Assembly: GCF_015477765.1 (NCBI RefSeq)
Contig: NZ_JADLQQ010000006.1
Span: 1-64,000, forward strand
From: Nocardia transvalensis
GTDB taxonomy: Bacteria; Actinomycetota; Actinomycetes; Mycobacteriales; Mycobacteriaceae
Reading direction: 5' to 3'
Length of the DNA: 64,000 nt
Of the stretch, positions 12,103 to 20,750 are shown one piece after another. Under the pieces are notes generated by a model that was not told the origin of the DNA, made no database searches, and saw only the letters and a program-made list of their open reading frames with translations. A program made the translations under genes and the position numbers. How positions within the stretch are numbered: the stretch's first letter is position 1; every line of letters begins with the position of its first letter.

Positions 12103-12975
12103 ATGGACCGCGACGAACTCGCCGATTTCCTGCGCCGCCGCCGCGAACAACTGCAGCCGTCGGAGGTGGGCCTGTTGCCGGGCAACCGCCGGCGCACTCC
12201 CGGCCTGCGCCGCGACGAGGTGGCCCTGCTCGCGGGCATGTCGACCGACTACTACACCCGCCTCGAACAGTCCCGGGGCCCGCGCCCGTCGGTCCAGGTG
12301 CTGAGTTCGCTGGCCCGCGCCCTGCGGCTGACCGACGACGAACGCGACCACCTCTACCACCTGTGCGGCCACCCCGCACCGGCCCGCGGCGGCGGCGACC
12401 GGCATGTCGGCCCCGGGCTGCTCTACCTGCTGAACACGCTCGACGACACTCCGGCCTGCGTGGTCTCGGATCTGGGCGAGATCCTGGTGCAGAACCGGAT
12501 GCACATCATCCTGATGGGCGACGCCTCCGGCCATACCGGCCTGGACCGCTACCTGATGTGGCGGTGGTTCACCCACCCGCAGGAGCGCACCAAATTCCCC
12601 GACGCGGACTGGGACCGCCTGACCCGCAAACACGTTGCCGATCTGCGCGCCACGGCCGCCCGCCGCGCGGGCGACGCCGATGTCACCGAACTGGTCGCCC
12701 GGCTACGCGCCACCAGCCCCGAATTCGAGAGGTTGTGGACCGAACACGAAGTGGCCGTTCGGGTCACCGACGCCAAACGAGTCGACCACCCCCAGGTCGG
12801 CCTGCTGGACCTGGTCTGCGAAACCCTGCTCACCCCGAACGCGGCACAGAACCTGCTGGTCTACTACCCACGCCCGGGCACCGACGCCCAGGAGAAACTG
12901 GATCTGTTGCGAGTCATCGGCACCCAGTCCATGCCCACCGGTGAGATTCCGGCGAAGAGCGCGCCGGAATCGTGA
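12103..12975 (+). CDS. XRE-family regulator with MmyB-like ligand-binding domain
   Basis: The 290-residue protein has an N-terminal helix-turn-helix (residues about 5-75; LRRDEVALLAGMSTDYYTRLEQ is the typical XRE/HTH_31 core) and a C-terminal MmyB-like ligand-binding domain (about 100-270, PAS-like, with CVVSDLGEILVQN and the closing NLLVYYPRPGT). Family members usually sit next to and control an oxidoreductase, as here with the divergent aldo-keto reductase. GTGGGGGC precedes the ATG. Ligands are unknown for most members; fatty acids have been suggested for the MmyB fold. A 15-bp palindrome lies just upstream. Confidence 0.9.
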   Translation: MDRDELADFLRRRREQLQPSEVGLLPGNRRRTPGLRRDEVALLAGMSTDYYTRLEQSRGPRPSVQVLSSLARALRLTDDERDHLYHLCGHPAPARGGGDRHVGPGLLYLLNTLDDTPACVVSDLGEILVQNRMHIILMGDASGHTGLDRYLMWRWFTHPQERTKFPDADWDRLTRKHVADLRATAARRAGDADVTELVARLRATSPEFERLWTEHEVAVRVTDAKRVDHPQVGLLDLVCETLLTPNAAQNLLVYYPRPGTDAQEKLDLLRVIGTQSMPTGEIPAKSAPES

Positions 12976-12996
12976 AGGTGGCGTACCGCGGCCGAC

Positions 12997-13308
12997 TCAC
13001 CTCTGAATACCCTTGCCCACCACGTGCTCGTCGTATTCCGGGTGCTTGTCCAGCCAGCCCTTGATGAACGGGCAGCGCGCCACGATAACCCGCCCGCGCG
13101 CGACCGCATCCTCGATCGCGTCGTGTGCCAGCGCGCCGCCGAGGCCCTTCCCGCTGTATTCGGTGTCGACCTCGGTGTGGATGAAGACGGTGTCGCTGTC
13201 GCGTTCCCGGTATTCGGCGAAGCCGGCCAGCTTGTCCCCGTACCACACCTCGTAGCGGTGTTGGGCGTCGTTGCGGACGACGGCTGCGGTCACAGCCTGC
13301 TCGGTCAT
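12997..13308 (-). CDS. Small YjdJ-type GNAT acetyltransferase
   Basis: The 103-residue protein matches the short N-acetyltransferase group typified by YjdJ: a single-domain fold with the acetyl-CoA binding turn GKGLGGAL preceded by HTEVDTEYSG and ended by CPFIKGWLDKHPEY. The acceptor is unknown. The start ATG 13308 lies 3 bp after the stop of a broken ahpD-like gene (13312-13561) on the same strand, so the two were once a tight operon. Confidence 0.87.
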   Translation of the reverse strand: MTEQAVTAAVVRNDAQHRYEVWYGDKLAGFAEYRERDSDTVFIHTEVDTEYSGKGLGGALAHDAIEDAVARGRVIVARCPFIKGWLDKHPEYDEHVVGKGIQR

Positions 13309-13311
13309 GGT

Positions 13312-13561
13312 TCAGTTCTCCTTCCGCGCCCGCACCGGATGCCTGCTCATGATCGACACGCGATTGAATGCACCGATGGTCGTCGCAACCCAGATGACGA
13401 CGGATACCTGCTCATCCGACATGTGTTGTCGCGCAAGAGCATACTCACGCTCCGGCCGCCACCGCGGTGCGGACCGCGAGCGCCACCCTGTTGAGGGCGT
13501 GGAACGGCTCGGGGCTCTGCTCATCGATCCAGACGCGGGCATCGGGGAGAGATGTTTGCAT
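13312..13561 (-). pseudogene. Remnant of an AhpD-like carboxymuconolactone decarboxylase gene
   Basis: Two halves of one protein can be read on the minus strand in different frames. From ATG 13561 the N-terminus reads MQTSLPDARVWIDEQSPEPF and on to AVRTAVAAGA, then TGA. The overlapping second frame reads REYALARQHMSDEQVSVVIW, then TTIGAFNRVSIMSRHPVRAR, to the stop at 13312. This is the typical start and end of AhpD-like peroxidase proteins of about 150 residues. The middle, including the catalytic CxxC-His segment, is missing: an internal deletion of perhaps 80-100 codons with a frameshift at the junction near 13447. It is a dead gene. The neighbouring MarR gene may be its former regulator. 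Confidence 0.75.
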
Positions 13562-13609
13562 AGCGGACGCATCGTAACCGGGCTCCGATGCTCCTGTGGC
13601 GCAAGTAAT

Positions 13610-14086
13610 TCAGTGCTCGCCGCGTAGCCGCCGGATAACCTCGCTCAAACCATCGGCGATGGCGCTGAGTTGCTCGGCGGTCAGGACATCGAGGAACATC
13701 TCGCGCACGGCGGCGGCATGTCCGGGGGCCGCCTGATCCAGCCGGTGCCGTCCGGCCTCGGTCAGCACCGCATACACCGCGCGCATATCGGTGGTGCAGG
13801 ACCGCCGGCGCACCAATCCGGCCTGTTGCAGCCGATCGATCTGATAGGTGAGTTTGCTCTTGGAGTTGAGCAGCGTCGCGGCCAGCTCGCTCATGCGCAG
13901 CTCGTGTTCGGGCGCGGCCGCCAGCCGGGCCAGGATCTCGTACTGCAGGTGCGAGAGTCCGGCATCGCGTTCCAGTCGCCGGTCCAGTCGCCGGCTCAGC
14001 AGATTCGCGGACGCCAGGTAGGCCAGCCAGGCGCGCTGTTCCTTGTCGTTCAGCTCCTTTTCGTTCAGCCGGCGCGGAACGCTCAT
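13610..14086 (-). CDS. MarR-family transcriptional regulator
   Basis: The 158-residue protein has the MarR winged-helix layout: dimerising helices at both ends, the recognition region SELAATLLNSKSKLTYQIDRLQQAGLV (residues about 65-92) and the wing RRSCTTDMRAVYAVLTEAG. It is divergent from ribA with 93 bp between the starts, and that gap holds a perfect 16-bp palindrome. It lies upstream of the broken ahpD-like gene, a common MarR partner. The natural ligand is unknown. A tyrosine- and arginine-rich dimer helix (ANLLSRRLDRRLERDAG) is typical of the family. Confidence 0.92.
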   Translation of the reverse strand: MSVPRRLNEKELNDKEQRAWLAYLASANLLSRRLDRRLERDAGLSHLQYEILARLAAAPEHELRMSELAATLLNSKSKLTYQIDRLQQAGLVRRRSCTTDMRAVYAVLTEAGRHRLDQAAPGHAAAVREMFLDVLTAEQLSAIADGLSEVIRRLRGEH

Positions 14087-14138
14087 GATGCGAGGCTACC
14101 GTCCGTTGTTCTGAATGGAATAACTTTACGATTCACTG

Positions 14139-14154
14139 GGTTCAAATTTGAACC
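14139..14154. promoter_or_regulatory. MarR-type operator, perfect 16-bp palindrome
   Basis: GGTTCAAATTTGAACC is a perfect palindrome midway between the divergent starts of the MarR gene (14086) and ribA (14180). Size, symmetry and position fit a MarR dimer site. It lies 26 bp before the ribA start, so binding would affect ribA expression as well. Confidence 0.7.
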
Positions 14155-14179
14155 ATGTGACCCGGACAACGGAGCAGCC

Positions 14180-14794
14180 ATGACACAGACGGCCGCGGTG
14201 CGTACCCGCGTGCGCATTCCGCTCAGCTTCGGCGACGGCTACTCGACCGCTGCCGAGGCTGTCACCTTCGACGGACTCGCCGACGGCAAGGAACATCTCG
14301 CCCTGATCCTGGGCGAGTGGTCCCTCGGGTCCACGCCGCTGGTGCGGCTGCATTCGGAATGCCTGACCGGGGACGTCTTCGGATCGGCCCGCTGCGACTG
14401 CGGCCCGCAACTGCGCGAGTCGGTCGAGCGCATCACCGAGGCCGGCGGCGTGCTGCTGTATCTGCGTCAGGAGGGCCGCGACATCGGCCTGTACAACAAG
14501 CTCGACGCCTACGCCCTGCAGGATGTGGGCCTGGACACCTATCAGGCCAATACCGCCCTGGGCCTGCCCGAGGACGGGCGCGACTACGGCGCGGCCGCGC
14601 AGATGCTGACCGCGCTCGGCATCACCGAAATCGACCTGCTCACCAACAATCCGGACAAGCCGCGCCAGCTGCGCGCCTTCGGCGTCGCCGTGCGCGCCAC
14701 GATGCCGACCGGTGTCCACGCCACCGCGAGCAACCTGCGCTATCTGCGGGCCAAGGCCGAGCACACCGGCCACACCATCCGGTTGATCGGCTGA
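14180..14794 (+). CDS. ribA: GTP cyclohydrolase II
   Basis: The enzyme opens GTP to 2,5-diamino-6-ribosylamino-pyrimidinone phosphate, the first step of riboflavin synthesis. The 204-residue product starts at ATG 14180 after GGAG 14171-14174; the frame is open further upstream but without homology. It shows the zinc cysteines (ECLTGDVFGSARCDCG), the catalytic stretch LRQEGRDIGL, and LTNNPDK near the C-terminus. It is the stand-alone form without a fused DHBP synthase domain, and no other riboflavin gene is nearby. Sharing a promoter region with a MarR regulator suggests a conditional second copy rather than the housekeeping one; that is inference. Confidence 0.93.
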   Translation: MTQTAAVRTRVRIPLSFGDGYSTAAEAVTFDGLADGKEHLALILGEWSLGSTPLVRLHSECLTGDVFGSARCDCGPQLRESVERITEAGGVLLYLRQEGRDIGLYNKLDAYALQDVGLDTYQANTALGLPEDGRDYGAAAQMLTALGITEIDLLTNNPDKPRQLRAFGVAVRATMPTGVHATASNLRYLRAKAEHTGHTIRLIG

Positions 14795-14797
14795 GTG

Positions 14798-15124
14798 TCA
14801 GTCCCCGAGCGAGCGAACGGCGGTGGCCGCGTCGGCGTGGAAGGGCAGGTGGACCAGTTCGGCCGCCCGGCGAATGGGACTGCCCGGCGCCAGAACCAGC
14901 ACCACCGCATCGTCGGCGAGCAGCCGGTCCAGCGCGGCGAATCCCGCGCTGTCGAGATATCCGAGGTGGCTCAGTTCCAGCACCAGCGGCCGCGGGCCCG
15001 GCAGTGCGGCAACCGATTCGGCGAAGTCGTGGGCGTTGGTGACGTCGACCTCGCCGCTGACGGCCACGTGCGGTGGCGCGGCGCCGAGCCGGTCGGTATG
15101 TAGTTCGAAGGCGGCTCGGGTCAT
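14798..15124 (-). CDS. STAS-domain protein (anti-sigma-factor antagonist type)
   Basis: The 108-residue protein is a single STAS domain. The beta strand VAVSGEVDVTNAHDF and the helix cap GYLDSAGFAALDRL are the hallmarks, and the serine in LDSAG is the residue phosphorylated in SpoIIAA/RsbV relatives. The start ATG overlaps the stop of the upstream hybrid kinase/phosphatase by 4 bp, so the two are translationally coupled. A PP2C-type phosphatase next to a STAS partner suggests a partner-switching circuit. Confidence 0.88.
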   Translation of the reverse strand: MTRAAFELHTDRLGAAPPHVAVSGEVDVTNAHDFAESVAALPGPRPLVLELSHLGYLDSAGFAALDRLLADDAVVLVLAPGSPIRRAAELVHLPFHADAATAVRSLGD

Positions 15125-18100
15125 CTGTGAACTCCGTTCGCCGGGGACGAGGATGCGGGTGGATCGTCGAACCGCAGGGTGATCCGGGTTCCCCGGGCCG
15201 TCCTGACGGTGTCGACGTGATCGGCGAGTCCATTGATGAGTGTGAGCCCGCGGCCGCGTTGCGCGTTGCGGTGACTCGCCGACGAATCACGCCACCAGCG
15301 ACCGGAGTCGCCGATGGTGACGGTGATGCCATCGAGGTGCCGGAACGCCTCGATCGAGACGGTGGCCTGCCGATCCGAGTGAGCGTGTTCGATCGCATTG
15401 GTGACCGCCTCGCCCACGGCCAGCAAAATGTCGTGCTGCCGGTGCGTTTCGTACCCGATGGTGCTCAGCCACTGCCGCAGCCGATCTCGGACCTGCGGGA
15501 CCTGCGCCGGTTCGGCGGGGAAGGCGGTGGCGAGGCTGTGCTGAGTGGAGTGGGTGGTGCGGACCGCGAGCAGCGCCACGTCATCGGTGTAGCCGCCGGG
15601 CGGGGCCATGCGGTCGAGCAGTTCGGCGCAGACCGCACCGACCGGCAGATGTGAACAGGAGGCCACGGCCTCGCGCAGCCGCTCGAAGCCCTCGTCGAGG
15701 GTTTCGTCCGGGCGCTCGATCAGGCCGTCGGTGTAGAGCAGGACGAGACTTCCCGGAGGCAGCCGGGCGTGCCCGGCGGGCTCGGCTCCGCAACCACGCC
15801 AGGCCGCCAGCGGGGGACGGCGGCCCGCGGCGAGGAAATTCGCGCTGCCGTCCGGCGTGAGCAGCAGCGGGTACGGATGACCGGCGCCGATGTAATCGAT
15901 CGAACCCGCCTGCGAATCCAGGACCGCGTAGGTGACGGTGGCGCAGCGGGCACCGGAGACGGTGGCCGCGTAGCGGTCCAGCGTGTCGAGGACGGTGGCC
16001 GGATCGGCGGCGGTCAGGGCGGTGGCGGCCAGTGCCGCCCGCAGCCTGCTCATCACGATCGCGGCGGGCAGCCCGTGCCCGACGACGTCGCCCACCGAGA
16101 TCCCGAGCCGTCCCGGCTGGTCCAGCGGCGTCACCAGATACCAATCGCCGCCCACGCGCATGGCCTCACCGGCCGGTTGGTACACCGCCGAGACGACCGC
16201 GCTGGTCGAGCGGCGGTCCAGATCGAGCAGGTGCTCTTGGAAGGACACGGCGATGCGGTGTTCGCGCGCCAGCACCTGGACGCGGGTCAGGGCCGTCTCG
16301 GTCATCTCGGCCGTTCGGGCGAGGATGTCGAGATCGGTGTGGCCGAAGGGCCGGGCGTCCGACCACAGCAGTGTGAGGGCGCCGAAGACCCGGTTCGCCC
16401 CGTCGCGCAGCGGGTGGATCACCAGTGCCCGCAGGTAATGAGAGGTGTCCTCGGCGAAGCGGCGATATCGGGAGTCGAGGGTTGCGAGGTCGGTGACGAT
16501 CGAGGGCCGGCCGGTCCGGATGACGTCCACGACCGGCACGGGCGCGTCCAGATCCAACAGGTGGTAGCGGTCGCGCAGTTCGGTGGGGACCGCGCCCGCG
16601 TATTCGATACGGATCCGGTCGGTTTCGCTGTCGAGTACCGCGATCGCCGCCGCGGCGGCATGGGCGGAACCGATCGGGGAGTCCAGCAGCGCGGCGAGGA
16701 TTCCGGCGACGGTATCGGTCGCCTGCAGGGCGGCGTCGAGCTGGGCCAGCGCCGTCTCGCGCAGGACGTCCGCGTCGCGGCGGCGGCGACCGGCTCGTTC
16801 GCGGGCGGCCGCGGCCAGCCGGGCCGCCACTCGATCGATCAACTCCTGAGAGGCGAACGGTTTGGGCAGATAGTCGTCGGCGCCGTGGGCGAAACCCTCA
16901 CTGGCCGACTCGCTTCCGGCACGGGCCGACAGCATCAGCACCGGAATCGACGCCGACACCGGATCGGCACGCAGCGCGGTGACGAATTCGAATCCGGTCA
17001 GCCCGGGCATCATCACATCGGTGACGATGACGTCGGGGCGGCGTTCGCGCACGGCCCGCAGCGCGGATTCGCCGTCGGCGGCCAGCAGCGTATCCCAGCG
17101 CGTCGACAGGATCCGGTCCAGGTGATGGCGCATATCGGCGTTGTCGTCGGCGATCAGGACGAGCGCCCGGTTGTCCCCGTCGCCGGATATCGGGTGCCCG
17201 CTCGACTCGGAGGCCGGAACCAGCCATTGACCGGCCTCGGTGACGTACGGATTGTTGCGGTCGACCGGTGCGGGCGAGTGGTGAACCGGCACGGCGGCCA
17301 GCGAATTCGGCAGCCGGATGGTCACCGTGGTGCCACGGTCGAGTTCGCTGTCGATTTCGATCCTGCCGTGCTGCAATTCGACCAGGCCGCGCACCAGCGC
17401 CAGTCCGATACCGGTGCCCTCCACGCTGCGGCCGTGGGCATTGTCGGCACGGTAGAACCGGTGGAACAGCCGATCCAGATCCCGGCGCGCGATACCGATC
17501 CCGGTGTCCTGCACGGTGATTCGGCAGCCGTCGGCCTCCGACCGCACCCGGACCCGGATCGAGCCGTGGAAGGTGAATTTCACCGCATTGGACAGCAGGT
17601 TCAGCACGATCGTCTCCCACATGGCGGTGTCGATATCCGCCAGTGCGGGATGACAATCCAGGATCAACTCGAGCCCCGCGCGCTGGCACAGCTCGCTGAA
17701 TGAGGAGGCGATGTGCGCCGTCAGCGCGCCCACATCGGTACACACCGGCCGGGCGGTCGCGCGCCCGGCCTCGATCCGGGAGAAATCGAGCAGCGAATCC
17801 ACCAGGCGCAGCAGCCGACCGGCGTTGCGCCGGGCGGTACTCAGCCGCTCGGCCAGCACCGGATCGTCGTCCACCTCGGCCAGTGCGTCGTCGAGCGGGC
17901 CGAGCAGCAGCGTCAGCGGCGTCCGGAATTCGTGGCTGACATTGGTGAGGAAGGTGGTTTTGGCGCGATCGAGTTCGGCGAGTGCGTCGGCGCGATGACG
18001 TTGCTGTTCATAGGAGACCGCGGCGGCGAAGGCCGACGACAGCTGGTCGGCGAGCAGCCGGCAGAAGCCGCGATACTGGGCGTCGAGCGGGCGCCGGGGG

Positions 18101-19008
18101 CTGGTGCCGATCACCACCGCGCCGATCACCGCCCCGTCGCCCAGCGGCAGGACGAGTGCCTGCTCCGGGCAGTTGTGCGGGAGAACCTCGGTGATGCGCG
18201 GGATCACCGCGGGCAGGTCCTCGATCGTCGCCACGGTCGAGCGCGACCACTGCGCCGGATCCCAGGCCGTCAGTTGGGCAACCGATTCCGGGAGCAGAGC
18301 CCGCACCGCGGGGGTCGCTCCGCGCAGCGTGATGTCGTGCGAGTGCGGATCCTCGACGTAGACGGCGATGAACGGCAGGTCGGCCGACTGCTGGGCACAG
18401 ACCGTCACCGCGGCCTGCACGGCGTCGTCGACGGCGCGCGTGTCCATCACCGCGCTGGCGACCGCGTTGAGCGCGTGCAGGCGGCGCTCGCTCAACACCC
18501 GTTCGGTGGTTTCGGCGACCGCGCAGAAGATCCCGTACACCGCGCCGTCACTGTGGATCAGCGGGCTGTAGCTGAAGGTGAAGTACCGCTCCTCGGGGCG
18601 GCCCGCGGTCTGCACCGGCAGCATCAGATCGTTCGACCAGGTGGCCTGGCCGGTGGCGATGACACCGGCGATCATCGGCTGGATCGAATCCCAGATGTCC
18701 CACCACACCTCGCCCGCACTCTTACCGAGCGCTTCGGGGTGTTTGTCGCCGAGGATGGGGAGGTAGGCGTCGTTGTAGATCTGATAGAGCTCGGCCGCTC
18801 CGATCCAGAGCACGATCGGGAACTTCGAGGTGAGCGCCGCGGCCACGATCGAACGCAATTCTGTCGGCCAGGTGTGCAGGGATCCCAGCGGATGTGTCGA
18901 CCAGTCGAAAGCGCCGAAGCGGCGGCCCATTTCACCGCCCAGGGCGAGCGCGGCGGCCAGGTCGGCGGGTATCGCCGGACCGTCGCGGTGCGCCCCTGCC
19001 GCGCTCAT
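15121..19008 (-). CDS. Multidomain hybrid sensor kinase / response regulator / PP2C phosphatase
   Basis: The 1295-residue cytoplasmic signalling protein starts at ATG 19008, overlapping the upstream STAS stop by 4 bp. Domains in order: PAS-like sensor (about 30-170), GAF (180-330), histidine kinase with phospho-accepting His359 in VSHEFRTP and an ATPase domain (460-570, DTGIGIA at 501-507), receiver domain (615-735) with Asp664 in VTDVMMPG and Lys716, second GAF (765-905), SpoIIE/PP2C phosphatase (935-1150; Asp955 in GGDWY, GDVVGHG 973-979, TDG 1093-1095, DD 1142-1143) and an RsbW-type ATPase/anti-sigma kinase (1160-1280; Asn1204). All key residues are present. It combines a two-component phosphorelay with both enzymes of a partner-switching module, between two STAS genes. 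No membrane segment is seen. Confidence 0.92.
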   Translation of the reverse strand: MSAAGAHRDGPAIPADLAAALALGGEMGRRFGAFDWSTHPLGSLHTWPTELRSIVAAALTSKFPIVLWIGAAELYQIYNDAYLPILGDKHPEALGKSAGEVWWDIWDSIQPMIAGVIATGQATWSNDLMLPVQTAGRPEERYFTFSYSPLIHSDGAVYGIFCAVAETTERVLSERRLHALNAVASAVMDTRAVDDAVQAAVTVCAQQSADLPFIAVYVEDPHSHDITLRGATPAVRALLPESVAQLTAWDPAQWSRSTVATIEDLPAVIPRITEVLPHNCPEQALVLPLGDGAVIGAVVIGTSPRRPLDAQYRGFCRLLADQLSSAFAAAVSYEQQRHRADALAELDRAKTTFLTNVSHEFRTPLTLLLGPLDDALAEVDDDPVLAERLSTARRNAGRLLRLVDSLLDFSRIEAGRATARPVCTDVGALTAHIASSFSELCQRAGLELILDCHPALADIDTAMWETIVLNLLSNAVKFTFHGSIRVRVRSEADGCRITVQDTGIGIARRDLDRLFHRFYRADNAHGRSVEGTGIGLALVRGLVELQHGRIEIDSELDRGTTVTIRLPNSLAAVPVHHSPAPVDRNNPYVTEAGQWLVPASESSGHPISGDGDNRALVLIADDNADMRHHLDRILSTRWDTLLAADGESALRAVRERRPDVIVTDVMMPGLTGFEFVTALRADPVSASIPVLMLSARAGSESASEGFAHGADDYLPKPFASQELIDRVAARLAAAARERAGRRRRDADVLRETALAQLDAALQATDTVAGILAALLDSPIGSAHAAAAAIAVLDSETDRIRIEYAGAVPTELRDRYHLLDLDAPVPVVDVIRTGRPSIVTDLATLDSRYRRFAEDTSHYLRALVIHPLRDGANRVFGALTLLWSDARPFGHTDLDILARTAEMTETALTRVQVLAREHRIAVSFQEHLLDLDRRSTSAVVSAVYQPAGEAMRVGGDWYLVTPLDQPGRLGISVGDVVGHGLPAAIVMSRLRAALAATALTAADPATVLDTLDRYAATVSGARCATVTYAVLDSQAGSIDYIGAGHPYPLLLTPDGSANFLAAGRRPPLAAWRGCGAEPAGHARLPPGSLVLLYTDGLIERPDETLDEGFERLREAVASCSHLPVGAVCAELLDRMAPPGGYTDDVALLAVRTTHSTQHSLATAFPAEPAQVPQVRDRLRQWLSTIGYETHRQHDILLAVGEAVTNAIEHAHSDRQATVSIEAFRHLDGITVTIGDSGRWWRDSSASHRNAQRGRGLTLINGLADHVDTVRTARGTRITLRFDDPPASSSPANGVHR

Positions 19009-19376
19009 GGCTGCTTCTCGGGGTCCTCGGTTCGCAGCGCCTGCTCGAGTGTGGGGAACACCGACAGCACACTGTCCAGGTTCGTCACCTGGATCGGGCG
19101 TACCACCCGGGGAGTGTCGGCCACCAGCCGTACCGTCGTTCCCGTGGCCAGGCCCTGCTCGTGGCACTCCAGTGCGGCGTTGAGGCCTGCACTGCCGAAA
19201 TAGGTCACCTCCTGCAGGTCGACCACCAGCAGGCGGCTCGGGTGCGCCGAGGCGAGTTCCAGCGCTGTCGTCAGCCGCTCGGCGAGAATCCGGACGGTGC
19301 TGATGTCCACGTCACCGACGGCGCGCACGATCACCGCATCGTCGCCGACCTCGTGGTCGACCGTCAAACGTCTCAC
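19005..19376 (-). CDS. STAS-domain protein (anti-sigma-factor antagonist type)
   Basis: The 123-residue product is a STAS domain (VIVRAVGDVDISTVRIL, then VVDLQEVTYFGSAGLNAAL), with the phosphorylatable serine in FGSAG. It precedes the hybrid kinase/phosphatase gene with a 4-bp ATGA overlap. With the second STAS gene after that enzyme, the order is STAS, kinase/phosphatase, STAS. The two STAS proteins differ clearly, so they are not a recent duplication. Confidence 0.88.
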   Translation of the reverse strand: MRRLTVDHEVGDDAVIVRAVGDVDISTVRILAERLTTALELASAHPSRLLVVDLQEVTYFGSAGLNAALECHEQGLATGTTVRLVADTPRVVRPIQVTNLDSVLSVFPTLEQALRTEDPEKQP

Positions 19377-19439
19377 CTGGACCCGCCTCGGTCTTCGAAT
19401 TGTTCGTTGCCGTGTAAAAGATTACGGGCGACCCGTGGA

Positions 19440-20219
19440 CTACGCCCGTTTCACCTGGTCGCCGTTGCCCGGCTCGGTGGGTATCCGCTCGTGCACGGTC
19501 AGCAGCAGGTGGTCGAAGCGGCTCTGCACCGTCGGTGGGGCGGGCGGCAGGGAGTCCAGTTCGGCGATCAGCCGCGCCGCCAGGGCGCGGAGTTTCGTAT
19601 TGGTCTCCTGGGAGCGCCAGCGTAGGATCCGGAAGGCCTGATCGGCATTGATCCGGTAGATCCGCATCAGCACCCCCTTGGCCTGTTCGATGACGGCGCG
19701 CGCCTCGAACAGTTCGGGCAGGGTCTCGTCGAGGATCTCCTGGCGTTCTTCGGCCAGGGTGTCGGTGACGTCGATGTAGTAGCCGGAGGTCCCCACCACC
19801 GCGCCGGATTCGTCGAACATCCGGTCGGCGACCACGATCACGTTGTGGATGGTGCCGTTGGTATCGATGAAGCGGTGTCGGCTGGAGAACGACTCACCGG
19901 AGTGCAGGGCGTAGTCGAGGAGGTCCTGGACGTGGGCCCGGTCGGCGGGATGTTTGTGCGACAGCAGTAGTTCGGTGGTGGGTACCACCGAGCCCGGCTC
20001 GTAGCCGTGCATCCGCGCCAGCTCGTCTGACCATTCCCAGCGTTGACCGACGAACCAGAAGCGGAATGCGCCGACGTCAGGACGGTTTTCGCCGTCGCGG
20101 GCGTCCTGGTCGGCGTCTGGTGTCTCTGCGGGCCCCTGCACTACTGGAGTATCCCACTCGCGCAAAGTCGTTAGGAGCCGAGGCATCAAAATTCGGGGTC
20201 GAGCATTGACTTTCGGCAC
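19440..20219 (-). CDS. PAS and ANTAR domain protein (putative RNA-binding antiterminator)
   Basis: Residues about 45-150 form a PAS fold (FRFWFVGQRWEWSDELARMHGYEPG opens it, GYYIDVTDT ends it). Residues about 170-225 form an ANTAR domain (ARAVIEQAKGVLMRIYRINADQAFRIL), which binds paired RNA hairpins to prevent termination in known members. The protein probably links a sensed signal to antitermination; no target hairpin pair was found nearby. The start is GTG 20219, sharing one base with the TAG stop of the upstream MerR gene, which suggests translational coupling. An ATG at 20186 is an alternative start. Confidence 0.87.
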   Translation of the reverse strand: MPKVNARPRILMPRLLTTLREWDTPVVQGPAETPDADQDARDGENRPDVGAFRFWFVGQRWEWSDELARMHGYEPGSVVPTTELLLSHKHPADRAHVQDLLDYALHSGESFSSRHRFIDTNGTIHNVIVVADRMFDESGAVVGTSGYYIDVTDTLAEERQEILDETLPELFEARAVIEQAKGVLMRIYRINADQAFRILRWRSQETNTKLRALAARLIAELDSLPPAPPTVQSRFDHLLLTVHERIPTEPGNGDQVKRA

Positions 20220-20719
20220 TACCGGGTGGTAGGTGCTAGCAGTCCTGGTTCGGGATCGCCAGCCCGGATTTCCGGTGCCGGAGTCGTTTCGCTCGGAATG
20301 CCTTGCAGCGCGGCGGTTCTCGCTTCGTAGAGGGTGATCTTGCGGTCCAGGACGGTCAGGGTCTGCTGCAGTTCCTCGATGCGGTCCAGGACCTCCGCGC
20401 GGGTCTTGCGGAACATCTCGAGCCGCTGCGGCGTGGTGGCGTCACCGGCGCGCACCAATTCGGCGTAGTGCAGCATGTCGGCCACCGACATGCCGGTGCA
20501 GCGCAACTTGCCGATCAGATCCAGCCAGTTCAGATCGCGGTCGCTGAAGCGGCGCTTGCCCGCGGCGTCGCGGCCGACGTAGTTCATCAGCCCGATCCGC
20601 TCGTACCAGCGCAGCGTGTCCCGGCTGAGCCCGGACTTCTCGGCCACCTCGCCGATCGAATAGCGGGGTCGCTCGTAGAGGTCCTGGTCACCGTCGGTAT
20701 CCGAGATGGTCACACTCAT
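20219..20719 (-). CDS. MerR-family transcriptional regulator
   Basis: The 166-residue product starts at ATG 20719 after GGAAGGGG; an ATG 14 codons upstream is less likely. It has the MerR helix-turn-helix (RYSIGEVAEKSGLSRDTLRWYERIGL), the wing with RRFSDRDLNWLDLIGKLRCTGMS, and a long dimer helix (EVLDRIEELQQTLTVLDRKI). It has no cysteines arranged for metal binding, so it belongs to the small-molecule or aldehyde-type group rather than metal sensors. Its own promoter has the MerR hallmark, a palindrome in a 19-bp spacer (20751-20781). It overlaps the PAS-ANTAR gene and leads the signalling cluster. Confidence 0.92.
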   Translation of the reverse strand: MSVTISDTDGDQDLYERPRYSIGEVAEKSGLSRDTLRWYERIGLMNYVGRDAAGKRRFSDRDLNWLDLIGKLRCTGMSVADMLHYAELVRAGDATTPQRLEMFRKTRAEVLDRIEELQQTLTVLDRKITLYEARTAALQGIPSETTPAPEIRAGDPEPGLLAPTTR

Positions 20720-20750
20720 CGGTTTCGCCCCTTCCGCCACAACTTCTCCC

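Noticed and set aside
14139..14154. GGTTCAAATTTGAACC considered as a tRNA T-arm
   Set aside because: No acceptor, D or anticodon stem can be drawn around it; it is a simple palindrome in a MarR promoter.
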